Origin: Fibrisoma limi BUZ 3
GTDB taxonomy: Bacteria; Bacteroidota; Bacteroidia; Cytophagales; Spirosomataceae
Reading direction: 5' to 3'
NCBI RefSeq assembly: GCF_000296815.2
Contig: NZ_CAIT01000006.1
Location: 1,804,777-1,868,776, forward strand
DNA: 64,000 nt
Below the pieces are notes generated by a model. The model did not search any database. It was not told the origin of the DNA and worked only from the letters and a program-made list of their open reading frames with translations. Below, piece by piece: positions 9,121 to 17,940 of the stretch. The position numbers were made by a program, and so were the translations under genes. The stretch's first letter is position 1. The number at the start of each line of letters is the position of its first letter.

Positions 9121-9906
9121 TTACTGTTTTTGAGTCAGCTCCAGTGAAATGGTGAAAACTCGGCTGGCTTTATCGTACCGAACGGTGTAGGCTCCTGGGT
9201 AAGCACTCGCATTGAGCGTAGTGGCCGGTTTGGATAGCGTGATGAGCGTATCTGGCTCCGTCGATAACCATTTATGCGCCATCATCGGCTCGTGGAAAAT
9301 CACCTGACCGTTATAGCTGCCGTAAATAAAGGTCGTTTTAAACGGAGCACCCTTCAGTTCGGATGAGGTAAGATCTACCCAGTGTTTGCCCATAGCAGGC
9401 TCTGCTTCACCGGGTGTCGATGCGTAGTTGGGCGGGAAAAAGCTGGCATCCGGCAGTTTTTCCGCTTCGGCTGTTCCCGGTTTAATGCCCGCTCGTTGCT
9501 GCTGACTAATCATGTAAAAGTGCATATCGAAGTGGGGCACATTGTATACCCCGTTAGGCATATGACCATGCGGGGCCCAGTCCAGCGAGATGTGGTCATA
9601 CGCCGTTTTCTGTTTTTCGGCCGGTAATGGCAATTCGTACGAAATGGCCCCGTGTTCACCCTGCTGAGGCAGATTGTCAAGCGCACCACGGGTCATGGTG
9701 AAACCGATTGATGTAGCCTTGCCTGATTGATCGAGTTTGATAAAACTTTGGGCGGTTCCGTTCCCAACTTTTACCTGCGGTCCGCGCGTTACCCCTTGAT
9801 TGCCTGGGGTATTTTCGTTGTCCCTATCACAGCCATAAAAAAACGCTGTTGACAGAATAATAAGACTTGTCGCCATAATCAATGGCGTTACGATTTGCTT
9901 TTTCAT
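9121..9906 (-). CDS. DUF5602 (TTHB210-like) lipoprotein
   Basis: A 261-residue lipoprotein. Its signal peptide ends in FFYGC, so Cys26 is the likely lipidated residue. The mature protein has the HGHMPNGVYNVPHFDMHFYM segment, very rich in His and Met and typical of DUF5602/TTHB210 proteins, which suggests metal binding outside the cytoplasm. Other conserved-looking pieces are GKHWVDLTS and FIYGSYNGQVIFHEPMM. The function of the family is not established. A hairpin terminator follows directly, and a small secreted-protein gene lies 62 bases upstream on the same strand. Confidence 0.78.
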   Translation of the reverse strand: MKKQIVTPLIMATSLIILSTAFFYGCDRDNENTPGNQGVTRGPQVKVGNGTAQSFIKLDQSGKATSIGFTMTRGALDNLPQQGEHGAISYELPLPAEKQKTAYDHISLDWAPHGHMPNGVYNVPHFDMHFYMISQQQRAGIKPGTAEAEKLPDASFFPPNYASTPGEAEPAMGKHWVDLTSSELKGAPFKTTFIYGSYNGQVIFHEPMMAHKWLSTEPDTLITLSKPATTLNASAYPGAYTVRYDKASRVFTISLELTQKQ

Positions 9907-9968
9907 ACTAAAATTAACCTGTGAATAAAAAAGGATCCGGCGTGGTCTGCGCTTAGTCGTTGCTTAGT

Positions 9969-10307
9969 CTACTGACCGTTTTGGGCAGCTGGCTTTTCCG
10001 GATTTTGCCATTTATAGCTGCGCTGACTGATTGATTTATTGGTTGGAATACATATAGCCGCATCAGCAACAGAACTGTTATGTTGCTTATAGTTTTGCGA
10101 CCGAATCGATCGTCGATAATCGGCTATTGTAATGACCTGATTTTCTGTATCAGAACCATTGGATGGCATCTTGTAGTTCGTTGCTGCGTGCCTCGACGGG
10201 CGCAGCGCCCTAACCAATTCTGCCGGTTTTTTTGGGGGAGTTGGTTGTTGATAAGAGGTAGAACCTGCAATTAAACAAGCCACTGCCTGTAGACACAATA
10301 TTCTCAT
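9969..10307 (-). CDS. small secreted protein, unknown
   Basis: A 112-residue reading frame starting with a short hydrophobic leader (MRILCLQAVACLIAGSTS), followed by a polar segment rich in Pro, Lys, Ser and Asn. No family is recognised. It precedes the DUF5602-type lipoprotein gene by 62 bases in the same direction. The leader and position support a real exported protein, but low complexity and the lack of any motif keep this tentative. Confidence 0.45.
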   Translation of the reverse strand: MRILCLQAVACLIAGSTSYQQPTPPKKPAELVRALRPSRHAATNYKMPSNGSDTENQVITIADYRRSIRSQNYKQHNSSVADAAICIPTNKSISQRSYKWQNPEKPAAQNGQ

Positions 10308-10404
10308 TTTAGATTGTTGAAGACTTTATAAAAAGATCCGTAGCCATTTGACAAGATCCTTTTAACCAGCTACAGAATCGTTCGATTCAGTTGATACTCT
10401 TATC

Positions 10405-11742
10405 TCAGTGCACCGACAACTGCTGACTATGCTCGTTGATGACCTGAAGCGCGTACTGTACACAAAGTTCTTTTGCGTTGTAATCACTCATTTCCTGGGC
10501 CAGCCGGGCAATGTTTTCCCGGTACGTATTGTCCTGAATGACCTGTTCTACCGCATCGCGTATGGCCTGTGGGGTTGGCGTTTCCGTGTTCAGATTAATA
10601 CCGATTTTGAAATACCCAATGCGTGCGCATATCTCGCTTTTTCCTTCGTGTAAGCCAGCCGCCACAATGGGTAACTGATTGGCAATGCTCAGCAACGTAC
10701 CGCTGTATCCGCCGTTGGTTACGTATACCGTAGCGTAGGTCATCGCGACTCGAAACGGTATATAGTCCTCAATGATGATGTTGTCCCACGGGTATTTTTC
10801 TCGCAGTTGCTCCGTGTTGTTACCGCCGGTAGCGGCAATGACCAGTGTATCACTGCTGTATTGGAACGCATCCAGCGTCGGTTCAATTAATTTGGCTGTA
10901 TCGCGTTCCACCGTGCCTTGAGTGACCAGCACGGTTCGTTTATACTTTCGCCAGCGGTCGTCGTTCCAGAACCGATCAAGCTGGTCGGACGAATAAGGCA
11001 ACAATCCCCCGATAAAGCGGACATTTTCACCCAAATCGCTTCGTTGGTATTCAAAGGATGGAGTGCCAATCTGCAGATACAGGTCGGCGTGCTTGATGAG
11101 CGTATCGAACAGATATGAGTTCCCGGGCGTAATTCCATGCTCGCTCAGAATGGCGGCATAGGCATCAATTGATTCCTTGAATACTACTTCATTGAAGTGC
11201 TTCCACATCAGAGCGTAGGCATTCCGTTCGTCCTCATTGGCAGGCGGATAGAGACCCGGTCCGAAAGGTGCAGTATCCTTCGACTCTTCAGCCAGCGGAA
11301 TCACACCAATCGCCAGCACCGGCACATTAAGCTGGGTTTTAATCAGCGGTATGGCCGAAAACAAACTGTCGGCAATGACCAGTTCGAATGGGAAGATTTG
11401 TTGTATTTGCCGAAGGTCCTGCAAATAACTGGTTGACAGCTTGCCAAAAATCAGCATGTCGAAATTAGCTTTATCACCTACGTCGGTAAGGAGCGCTCTT
11501 TCAGAATACAGCTCATCTACCGAATCGGCATTAACATCTTCATGGGCTAAAACCGGGAAATGAGGGATGCCTAATTTTTCAAGCCTTTTTTTGTAGATGT
11601 CTGACGTGTACCACCGTACATCGCAACCGGCTTCCTGCAGGTGCTTAGCAAGACCAGTCAGTGGGTTAAAATGACCATCGGCGGAAAAAGTAGCCACCAA
11701 TATTTTCTTACCGGCCACTTGTTCTCTGAGTGAAATGTTCAT
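10405..11742 (-). CDS. macrolide-type glycosyltransferase (GT1-like)
   Basis: A 445-residue UDP-sugar glycosyltransferase of the MGT/UGT type, with two Rossmann-like halves. The N-terminal acceptor-side motif is KKILVATFSADGHFNPLTGLAKHL. The C-terminal donor-binding region has EDYIPF, NGGYSGTLLSIANQLPIVAAG and HEGKSEICARI, matching the PSPG-like region of bacterial MGT enzymes. The open frame extends upstream to 11796, but I chose the ATG at 11742 because homology to the family begins at MNISLREQVAGKKIL. It probably glycosylates a small lipophilic molecule in the cytosol; the acceptor is unknown. It is divergent from the permease gene, with the intervening region carrying CCCC/GGGG boxes. Confidence 0.83.
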   Translation of the reverse strand: MNISLREQVAGKKILVATFSADGHFNPLTGLAKHLQEAGCDVRWYTSDIYKKRLEKLGIPHFPVLAHEDVNADSVDELYSERALLTDVGDKANFDMLIFGKLSTSYLQDLRQIQQIFPFELVIADSLFSAIPLIKTQLNVPVLAIGVIPLAEESKDTAPFGPGLYPPANEDERNAYALMWKHFNEVVFKESIDAYAAILSEHGITPGNSYLFDTLIKHADLYLQIGTPSFEYQRSDLGENVRFIGGLLPYSSDQLDRFWNDDRWRKYKRTVLVTQGTVERDTAKLIEPTLDAFQYSSDTLVIAATGGNNTEQLREKYPWDNIIIEDYIPFRVAMTYATVYVTNGGYSGTLLSIANQLPIVAAGLHEGKSEICARIGYFKIGINLNTETPTPQAIRDAVEQVIQDNTYRENIARLAQEMSDYNAKELCVQYALQVINEHSQQLSVH

Positions 11743-11824
11743 GGTTGTAGTTGGTTTACTCCTTTTCAATTGACCTGCGTCAAAACGAGACTGCAAAATT
11801 GGCTGTCGGGCAGGCGGCCTACCA

Positions 11825-11840
11825 TCCCCAAAAGTGGGGA
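11825..11840. promoter_or_regulatory. CCCC-N6-GGGG palindromic box
   Basis: TCCCC, six bases (AAAAGT), GGGGA, 83 bases upstream of the glycosyltransferase start. It has the same architecture and spacing as the box at 6-21. A possible operator; the binding protein is unknown. Confidence 0.4.
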
Positions 11841-12078
11841 AATCAGTCCCTCACCCAGAGGATAACGCATCCATCATCATAGAACAACCCCCACACAATC
11901 AACACCTTACCTTCATAGCATTTCAAGAAAATGCATGAAACAATATCGGGAACGTAGCGGCTTTATATGTTCTTTTAGCTCTGCCAACTTAGGAACTGAC
12001 CATTAGTGGGGCCGGAACCAGATGTACCTTACCATGAGCAGTCCAGATTGAAAGCGGCTCGTAAATTTCGCTTTAGAG

Positions 12079-12093
12079 TCCCCATTTGGGGGT
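12079..12093. promoter_or_regulatory. CCCC-N5-GGGG palindromic box
   Basis: TCCCC, ATTTG, GGGGT, about 145 bases upstream of the permease start. Its spacer is one base shorter than in the boxes at 6-21 and 11825-11840. Recurrence in the same divergent region is the only support for function. Confidence 0.38.
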
Positions 12094-12236
12094 AGACCAT
12101 ACTCCCTTTTTCAGGGATGGAAACGGCCTGATTCCGTAGGGATCTTTGCAGCTTGAAATGCAATTCGCCAACAGGATTACCGCTTTCCATTGGCTACCCT
12201 AATCACGCCTTATTGGCTTACATCCATTATCCAGCT

Positions 12237-13685
12237 ATGAAAAATCAATTGTGGGCTAAAAAGCCCATCGGTGCCTTGTTGAAAGATACCACCGGCAAAA
12301 ACGGCTCTCTGAAACGCTCATTGGGCTCGATCAGTTTGGTGGCGTTAGGCATAGGCGCCATTATTGGGGCCGGACTGTTCTCCCTGACGGGCATTGCCGC
12401 GGCCGAGCACGCGGGTCCTGCCGTCACCATCTCGTTTGTAATCGCAGCCGTGGGCTGCATTTTTGCCGGTTTATGTTATGCTGAATTTGCCTCCATGATT
12501 CCAATTGCCGGCAGCGCCTATACGTATTCCTACGCGACCATGGGCGAGTTTATCGCCTGGATCATTGGCTGGGATCTCGTACTGGAATACGCCCTGAGCG
12601 CAGCCACTGTATCGGTTAGCTGGTCGAGGTATTTGCTTGAATTTCTGAGTAAATACGGTATTCATTTGCCGCCCCGGTTAATTTGTTCGCCCTTTGACGC
12701 ATTACAACTCAGCGATGGCACCCACATCAGTAATGGCCTGATAAATCTGCCCGCCGTTCTAATTGTCTGTATACTTTCTTTAATTCTGATTTTGGGTACG
12801 CAGGGGTCCGCCCTAATTAATAATCTGCTGGTGATAGTGAAAGTAGCCGTGGTTTTACTCTTTATTACGCTGGGCTGGCAGTTCATTGACCCACAAAACT
12901 ACGTTCCCTATATTCCGGCCAACACCGGTCAGTATGAGCATTTCGGGTGGAGTGGTATTGCTACAGGGGCTGCTGTTGTCTTTTTCGCATTTGTTGGCTT
13001 TGATGCCGTTTCTACCGCTGCTCAGGAAGCCCGTAATCCGCAGAAAGGAATGCCGATTGGCATTTTGGGATCCCTGTTCATCTGCACAATTCTCTACGTG
13101 CTGTTTGCCCATGTAATGACTGGTCTGGTCAACTATACTGAATTTGCCAACGATGCTAAACCGGCGGCTACAGCCTTCGCCAAAACCGGTTACGATTCGT
13201 TGCAAACGGCGCTGATCGTTGCTATCCTGGCGGGTTATACGTCTGTCATGCTAGTGATGCTGCTGGGCCAGAGCCGCGTATTCTACGCCATGAGCCAAGA
13301 TGGCTTACTTCCCTCCTTTTTCAGTCAGATACATACAAAATTCCGTACGCCCTGGAAAACAAACCTCTTTTTTATGGGCTTTGTAAGCCTTTTTTCAGGC
13401 TTCGTTCCGGTTAGCGATCTTGGACACATGGTCAGCATCGGAACGCTATTCGCCTTTTGTCTGGTTTGTATTGGCGTATGGCTCCTTCGGGTAAATCTTC
13501 CTGATCACCCCCGTTCTTTCCGAACGCCATTTGTGCCACTGGTTCCGGTACTGGGAGTTCTGGTTTGTCTGTATCTGATGTATTCGCTCCCGGTCGAAAG
13601 CTGGTACAGACTGGCCTTGTGGCTGCTTCTTGGACTGCTCATCTACTTTTTCTATAGCCGAAAGCACAGTAAACTAGCTCGTTAA
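12237..13685 (+). CDS. APC-family amino acid permease
   Basis: A 482-residue integral membrane transporter of the amino acid/polyamine/organocation superfamily, like YfnA and cationic amino acid transporters. It has about 12 hydrophobic segments. The first helix carries the signature GIGAIIGAGLFSLTG, with the unwound substrate-binding glycines. EFASMIPIAGSAYTYSYATMGEF is the conserved helix 2-3 region, and FFAFVGFDAVSTAAQEARNPQKG is the helix 6-7 region. It should exchange or import amino acids across the inner membrane. An open frame continues upstream to 12153, but the ATG at 12237 (MKNQLWAKKPI) matches the usual N-terminus. Confidence 0.9.
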   Translation: MKNQLWAKKPIGALLKDTTGKNGSLKRSLGSISLVALGIGAIIGAGLFSLTGIAAAEHAGPAVTISFVIAAVGCIFAGLCYAEFASMIPIAGSAYTYSYATMGEFIAWIIGWDLVLEYALSAATVSVSWSRYLLEFLSKYGIHLPPRLICSPFDALQLSDGTHISNGLINLPAVLIVCILSLILILGTQGSALINNLLVIVKVAVVLLFITLGWQFIDPQNYVPYIPANTGQYEHFGWSGIATGAAVVFFAFVGFDAVSTAAQEARNPQKGMPIGILGSLFICTILYVLFAHVMTGLVNYTEFANDAKPAATAFAKTGYDSLQTALIVAILAGYTSVMLVMLLGQSRVFYAMSQDGLLPSFFSQIHTKFRTPWKTNLFFMGFVSLFSGFVPVSDLGHMVSIGTLFAFCLVCIGVWLLRVNLPDHPRSFRTPFVPLVPVLGVLVCLYLMYSLPVESWYRLALWLLLGLLIYFFYSRKHSKLAR

Positions 13686-14142
13686 CAGTTTATAATCATT
13701 AGCCAACAGATTGACGTACCCTTCGGTATTTATTTAAGCCGGACCCTGGGGTGTGGGCAGAACGGCATGATTGCCGCTACAGGGCTAACAGGGCGCCGTA
13801 TTGCCTAGCCGCGTCTATCACCATCAGCTTACAGAGAAAGAAAAGCTTCGTTGTGGTACGTCGGCGTGTTGGATCAGCAATGGCGAAACCAAACCTATTC
13901 CGTCAAACGAACCCACCCCAACGGATATGTCGCGTTAACGATGCTTATACCGTAGCGTAATGGACATTCATTCACCACCGGAACTGGTGTTAGGCAAAAC
14001 AAAACCGCTTAAGCAGCATTAAAGGTCCCCACCGAATCCGCCTTTATCGTACCTGCCCGGACAGAACACCAATTCGGCAGAGACCATACCACATTCACTA
14101 CTACGTATTAACCACCTGATTTGGGCAGCTACTCATAATCCT
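13686..14142. other. intergenic region, no gene seen
   Basis: About 460 bases between the permease and the MFS transporter. A short plus-strand frame at 13751-13960 is rich in Arg and Cys, has no leader and looks accidental. No strong hairpin or consensus promoter was found. Confidence 0.5.
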
Positions 14143-15390
14143 ATGCAATCATCAACGCTTTCCCCCGCTACGCCCGTCGTTTGGCGTTCCTTGTTCACAG
14201 CTCCTGTTTTAATAGCCGCCTTAGGCTATTTCGTAGACGTGTATGACCTCGTATTATTTAACATCGTACGGGTTCCGAGTTTGCAGGACCTCAACCTGTC
14301 AGAAGCTGCCATATCGGCTGTTGGTGGAAAAATTCTCAATTTTCAGCAGGCAGGTTTATTAGTAGGCGGTATTCTTTGGGGAGTACTTGCCGACAAGCGC
14401 GGGCGTATGTCGGTTCTCTTCGGCTCTATTCTGATGTATTCGCTGGCCAACATCGCCTGTGGATTTGTTCAGGATGCCGACGTGTATGCCTGGCTACGAT
14501 TCGTTGCGGGTCTGGGACTGGCGGGTGAACTCGGCGCGGGTATTACTCTTGTAAGCGAAATTCTGCCTAAAGAAGTACGCGGATACGGCTCATCGCTGGT
14601 GGCCAGCGTTGGTTTGCTGGGCGCGGTGGTAGCCTATTTTACGGTTACGCTTTTCAACTGGCGCATCACTTACTTTGTGGGGGGTGGCTTAGGTTTGGGC
14701 TTGTTGGCCCTGCGGGTAAACGTGCTTGAGTCAGGCCTGTTTCGAAAAACACAGCAGCGTAAAAGCGCACGCGGTAATTTCTGGGCCTTGTTTGGTACCC
14801 GCGCCCGGGCACTTCGTTATCTGCGCTGCATGGGCATTGCCCTCCCTACCTATCTCGTTCTTGGTCTGCTGGCTACGTTCAGCAATGAGTTTGGTGAAGT
14901 GCTTGGTATCGAGGAGGTAATTCAGCCAGGGCGATGTATCATGTTTACCTACGCCGGTACTGTAGTAGGTGATCTATTCAGTGGTTTGCTGAGCCAGATA
15001 CTCAAGTCGCGCAAAAAAGCCATCGGTCTAATGATGGGAATGACAGCCGTTCTACTCTACTGTTATCTAACTGCCGTCGCCGACTCGGCCGATACCTTTT
15101 ACTGGCTTTGTTTCGGTATGGGTTTTGGCATTGGCTACATTGCCATGTTCCTGACCATAACGGCTGAAAGTTTCGGTACTGATCTTCGGGCCACCGCAAC
15201 AAGTTCCGTAGCCAACAACGTTCGGGCGACCACCTTGCTAAGCATCCCAGCGTTCCAGGCCATGAAGCCCGTAGTTGGCGTTATAAACGCAGCTTCCATT
15301 GTGGCCATCCTTAGCTTTTCTTTAGCACTTCTCTCGTTGATTACGATGACTGAGACTTATGGGAAAGAGCTGGATTATACAGAAGACTGA
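14143..15390 (+). CDS. MFS transporter
   Basis: A 415-residue major facilitator superfamily protein with about 12 transmembrane segments. The loop 2-3 signature is GGILWGVLADKRGRMSVLFGS (about residues 77-97). The helix 4-5 region LRFVAGLGLAGELGAGITLVSEILPKEVRG is the typical motif of the metabolite:H+ symporter branch. The Asp in helix 1 (GYFVDVYDLVLF) also fits that branch, which carries organic acids and sugars. The substrate is not visible. It lies alone on the plus strand; the short cytoplasmic tail ends at 15390. Confidence 0.87.
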   Translation: MQSSTLSPATPVVWRSLFTAPVLIAALGYFVDVYDLVLFNIVRVPSLQDLNLSEAAISAVGGKILNFQQAGLLVGGILWGVLADKRGRMSVLFGSILMYSLANIACGFVQDADVYAWLRFVAGLGLAGELGAGITLVSEILPKEVRGYGSSLVASVGLLGAVVAYFTVTLFNWRITYFVGGGLGLGLLALRVNVLESGLFRKTQQRKSARGNFWALFGTRARALRYLRCMGIALPTYLVLGLLATFSNEFGEVLGIEEVIQPGRCIMFTYAGTVVGDLFSGLLSQILKSRKKAIGLMMGMTAVLLYCYLTAVADSADTFYWLCFGMGFGIGYIAMFLTITAESFGTDLRATATSSVANNVRATTLLSIPAFQAMKPVVGVINAASIVAILSFSLALLSLITMTETYGKELDYTED

Positions 15391-15621
15391 ACGGTCAACA
15401 ACCGATTATTGGGAGAATCCAGGGAATTCAGTTAATTTTAAATACCTTCTGATACACAGATTGCTAGGGAGTATATCATGATTTCCGGAGGGAACTGACA
15501 ACGGTGGCGAATAACTCATTTTGGAACGCAACCTAAAGCTCAAATTAAGCGTATTGATCAGACTAACGAGTCACCGTTCCATCCAAGCCGGGCGATTTGG
15601 GTTCTAACAGAATCTGGACAC

Positions 15622-17868
15622 ATGCTGAAAATACTGCTTTTTGTGAGCGCTTTCTTTCTACCGTATAATCCGCTGACTGCCCAGTCAGCGGATTATACGG
15701 TAGCTGACACCAATCGAATCAACCAGTTCCTGGAGACCGCTAAAGCGTATATCGTTAAGCCCGGCGAGCAGGCCGCAGATTTGGACAAGGCGCTGTCGCT
15801 CGTACAGGAAGCGATGCTTTTAAGCACGGCCATTCCGTACGACAAAGGCCAGGGAAACGCGCTTCGGTTGCTGGCACAGGTATATCGGGAAAAAGGCGAT
15901 CTCGAACGGGGGAAGACGTTTCTGCAGCGCGCCATTGCTGTTTTCACGCGCAACAAGGACTGGAAAGCGCTTGGAGAAAGCTACCTCGCACTAAGTCGAA
16001 ACTATGATTTAACGGGTCAGGAATTACAAAAGCGCATTCAGCTAGTCAGGAAAGCGCAACTAATTTTTCAGGGAAAATCACCCAAACATGAAGCCGACTG
16101 CTTAAAGGAATTAGGCGATCTGCACCAGTCGATGGGCGATTACAATCAGGCTTTAAACGAACTAAAGCAGGCACTCACTCTGTATCAGTCGGTGCATTAC
16201 CGTCAGTTGCAGGGGGTTTATGGGCTGTTGGGTGCCACTTCAGCCTCAGCGGGCGACCTGAAAGAAGGCATTCGGTATGGGTTGCTGGCGATTCAGACCG
16301 GCGAAACGCTTAACGATAGCACGCTTCAGATGAGCACCCTGTACAATCAGTTGGGCATCAGTTATTATGAACTAAAAGAATACGTAAAAGCGGATACATA
16401 CTTTCGCAGGGCGCTGACCATTGCGGGAAAGCATCACGATGCCAATACTGTACATGTACTGGCCTTGAACATCACCAACAGTTTATTACGTTTGAACCAA
16501 CCGAAAAAAGCGTTGGTCTTTCTCCGAGATATTACTGAACGCTACGCACCGATAAACATTGACAACCGGGTTCGGGTGATGGCCAGTTTTGTTACCATTT
16601 ACGGAACCTTGAAGCCATACTCGCTGGGTCAGCGCTACTGTAATCAATTAGTAACCTTAGTAACCCGCCATGAGTTAGGTGAGGAATTGCAACGGGTCGC
16701 CTATCTGAGCCTGATCAAATTTTACTTCGCCACCAAACAGTATGCACTGGCTCAAAAGTATCTGAAGGCTCACCGAGCTATTGCCGAGCAAACCCAGTTA
16801 AGAGCCGGCCTGATGATTAGTCATTTGTGGGCGTTCAGACTGGATTCGGCTCAGGGTAATTATTTATCGGCTATTACGCAGTACCAACAGTTTAAAGCGC
16901 TGGGCGATTCGCTGGTCGATGAGTCCAAGAGCCGACAGATCAACCAGCTCGAAATACGTTTCGAAACCGAAAAGAAAAACAAAGACATCAAGCTGAAAGA
17001 GAAAAATATTCAATTGCTGGTAAAACAGTCACAGATCCAGCAAGCCCAGTTGCAACAGGCTACGTTTACGCGAAACATAACCCTAACGGGCGTGGCATTA
17101 CTGTGTGCCATTGTCGGCCTGCTTTATAAAGGCTACCGACTCAAGCAGAAAAGTAATCAGCAACTTCAGGCCCAGCAGACAGTCATTCATCAAAAAAACA
17201 CGGCGCTCCAGCAATTGCTCGAGCGGCAGAACAAGCTGCTCCAGGAGAAAGAATGGCTCATGAAAGAGGTACACCACCGGGTAAAAAATAACTTGCAGGT
17301 CGTCATGAGTCTGTTGAATGTGCAGTCCGCGTACCAGGAAAACCCGGCTGCAGTGGGTGCGATTCGGTACATGCAACAGCGGATGCAGGCGATCTCGTTG
17401 ATCCACCAGCGGCTGTACCAATCGGAAAACGTAGCGGCCGTCGATATGGCGGGTTACGTTCCTGAATTCATTAATTATCTCAAAAGAGTTTTTGACGTAG
17501 ATCACCAGATCGTTTTTGACCTGCGGATCGACCCCATTCAGCTAAACGTGAACCAGGCTGTTCCGCTGAGCTTACTGTTGAATGAAGCCATCACAAACGC
17601 AATTAAGTATGCGTTTCCCAATCAACAGGAGGCACAAATCAACCTAACCCTGAAGCGTATTGAACCCAAAAGTATACTATTGAGCGTGGCGGACAATGGT
17701 GTGGGTTTGCCGCCAGATTTCGACGTTTCCGAAACCAACTCTTTAGGATTTAGCCTGATGGAAGGATTCTGTCAGCAACTGGATGGACACTTTACGGTAG
17801 AAAATGACAATGGTGTAAACATTTCGGTGGTCTTTGCCGAAGAGGAGCTGATTATTAAAGAAGTATAA
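15622..17868 (+). CDS. TPR sensor histidine kinase (HisKA_2 type)
   Basis: A 748-residue membrane kinase. It has a signal peptide (MLKILLFVSAFFLP...LTAQ) and a periplasmic array of TPR-like helical repeats (about 30-440). A coiled coil with KKNKDIKLKEKNIQLLVKQ and a transmembrane helix (about 485-505) follow. The cytoplasmic catalytic part has the H-box EVHHRVKNNLQVVMSLL (His551/His552), which is diagnostic of the HisKA_2 group. The N-box is NEAITNAIKYAF and the G-box DNGVGLPPDF. The response regulator follows after 72 bases on the same strand, so the two form a natural pair. Codons 13-28 are spanned by a perfect 22-bp inverted repeat, described separately. Confidence 0.9.
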   Translation: MLKILLFVSAFFLPYNPLTAQSADYTVADTNRINQFLETAKAYIVKPGEQAADLDKALSLVQEAMLLSTAIPYDKGQGNALRLLAQVYREKGDLERGKTFLQRAIAVFTRNKDWKALGESYLALSRNYDLTGQELQKRIQLVRKAQLIFQGKSPKHEADCLKELGDLHQSMGDYNQALNELKQALTLYQSVHYRQLQGVYGLLGATSASAGDLKEGIRYGLLAIQTGETLNDSTLQMSTLYNQLGISYYELKEYVKADTYFRRALTIAGKHHDANTVHVLALNITNSLLRLNQPKKALVFLRDITERYAPINIDNRVRVMASFVTIYGTLKPYSLGQRYCNQLVTLVTRHELGEELQRVAYLSLIKFYFATKQYALAQKYLKAHRAIAEQTQLRAGLMISHLWAFRLDSAQGNYLSAITQYQQFKALGDSLVDESKSRQINQLEIRFETEKKNKDIKLKEKNIQLLVKQSQIQQAQLQQATFTRNITLTGVALLCAIVGLLYKGYRLKQKSNQQLQAQQTVIHQKNTALQQLLERQNKLLQEKEWLMKEVHHRVKNNLQVVMSLLNVQSAYQENPAAVGAIRYMQQRMQAISLIHQRLYQSENVAAVDMAGYVPEFINYLKRVFDVDHQIVFDLRIDPIQLNVNQAVPLSLLLNEAITNAIKYAFPNQQEAQINLTLKRIEPKSILLSVADNGVGLPPDFDVSETNSLGFSLMEGFCQQLDGHFTVENDNGVNISVVFAEEELIIKEV
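15658..15703. repeat. perfect 22-bp inverted repeat inside coding sequence
   Basis: CTACCGTATAATCCGCTGACTG (15658-15679) is followed by CC and then its exact reverse complement (15682-15703). It covers the C-terminal end of the signal peptide and the first mature residues of the TPR kinase. In the mRNA it would fold into a very stable stem that starts 36 bases after the start codon. Confidence 0.95.
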
Positions 17869-17940
17869 ATCCGGCAACGTATCTATTAATTTGTGTGGCT
17901 TGCGAGCTGTGCGGCTGACGATTTGGTACACTTCGATCGT

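Larger units (their letters stand above)
11743..12236. other. divergent intergenic region with palindromic boxes
   Basis: About 490 bases between the divergent glycosyltransferase and permease genes. I see no coding sequence apart from in-frame extensions of the two genes. It contains two CCCC/GGGG palindromes, listed separately, and a third loose inverted pair TCCC-N7-GGGA at 12103-12117. Promoters for both genes should lie here, but no good TTTG-N19-TAnnTTTG pair was found. Confidence 0.5.

Noticed and set aside
13751-13960. 69-codon plus-strand frame between permease and MFS genes
   Set aside because: Arg- and Cys-rich composition without any domain or signal; typical of a chance frame.
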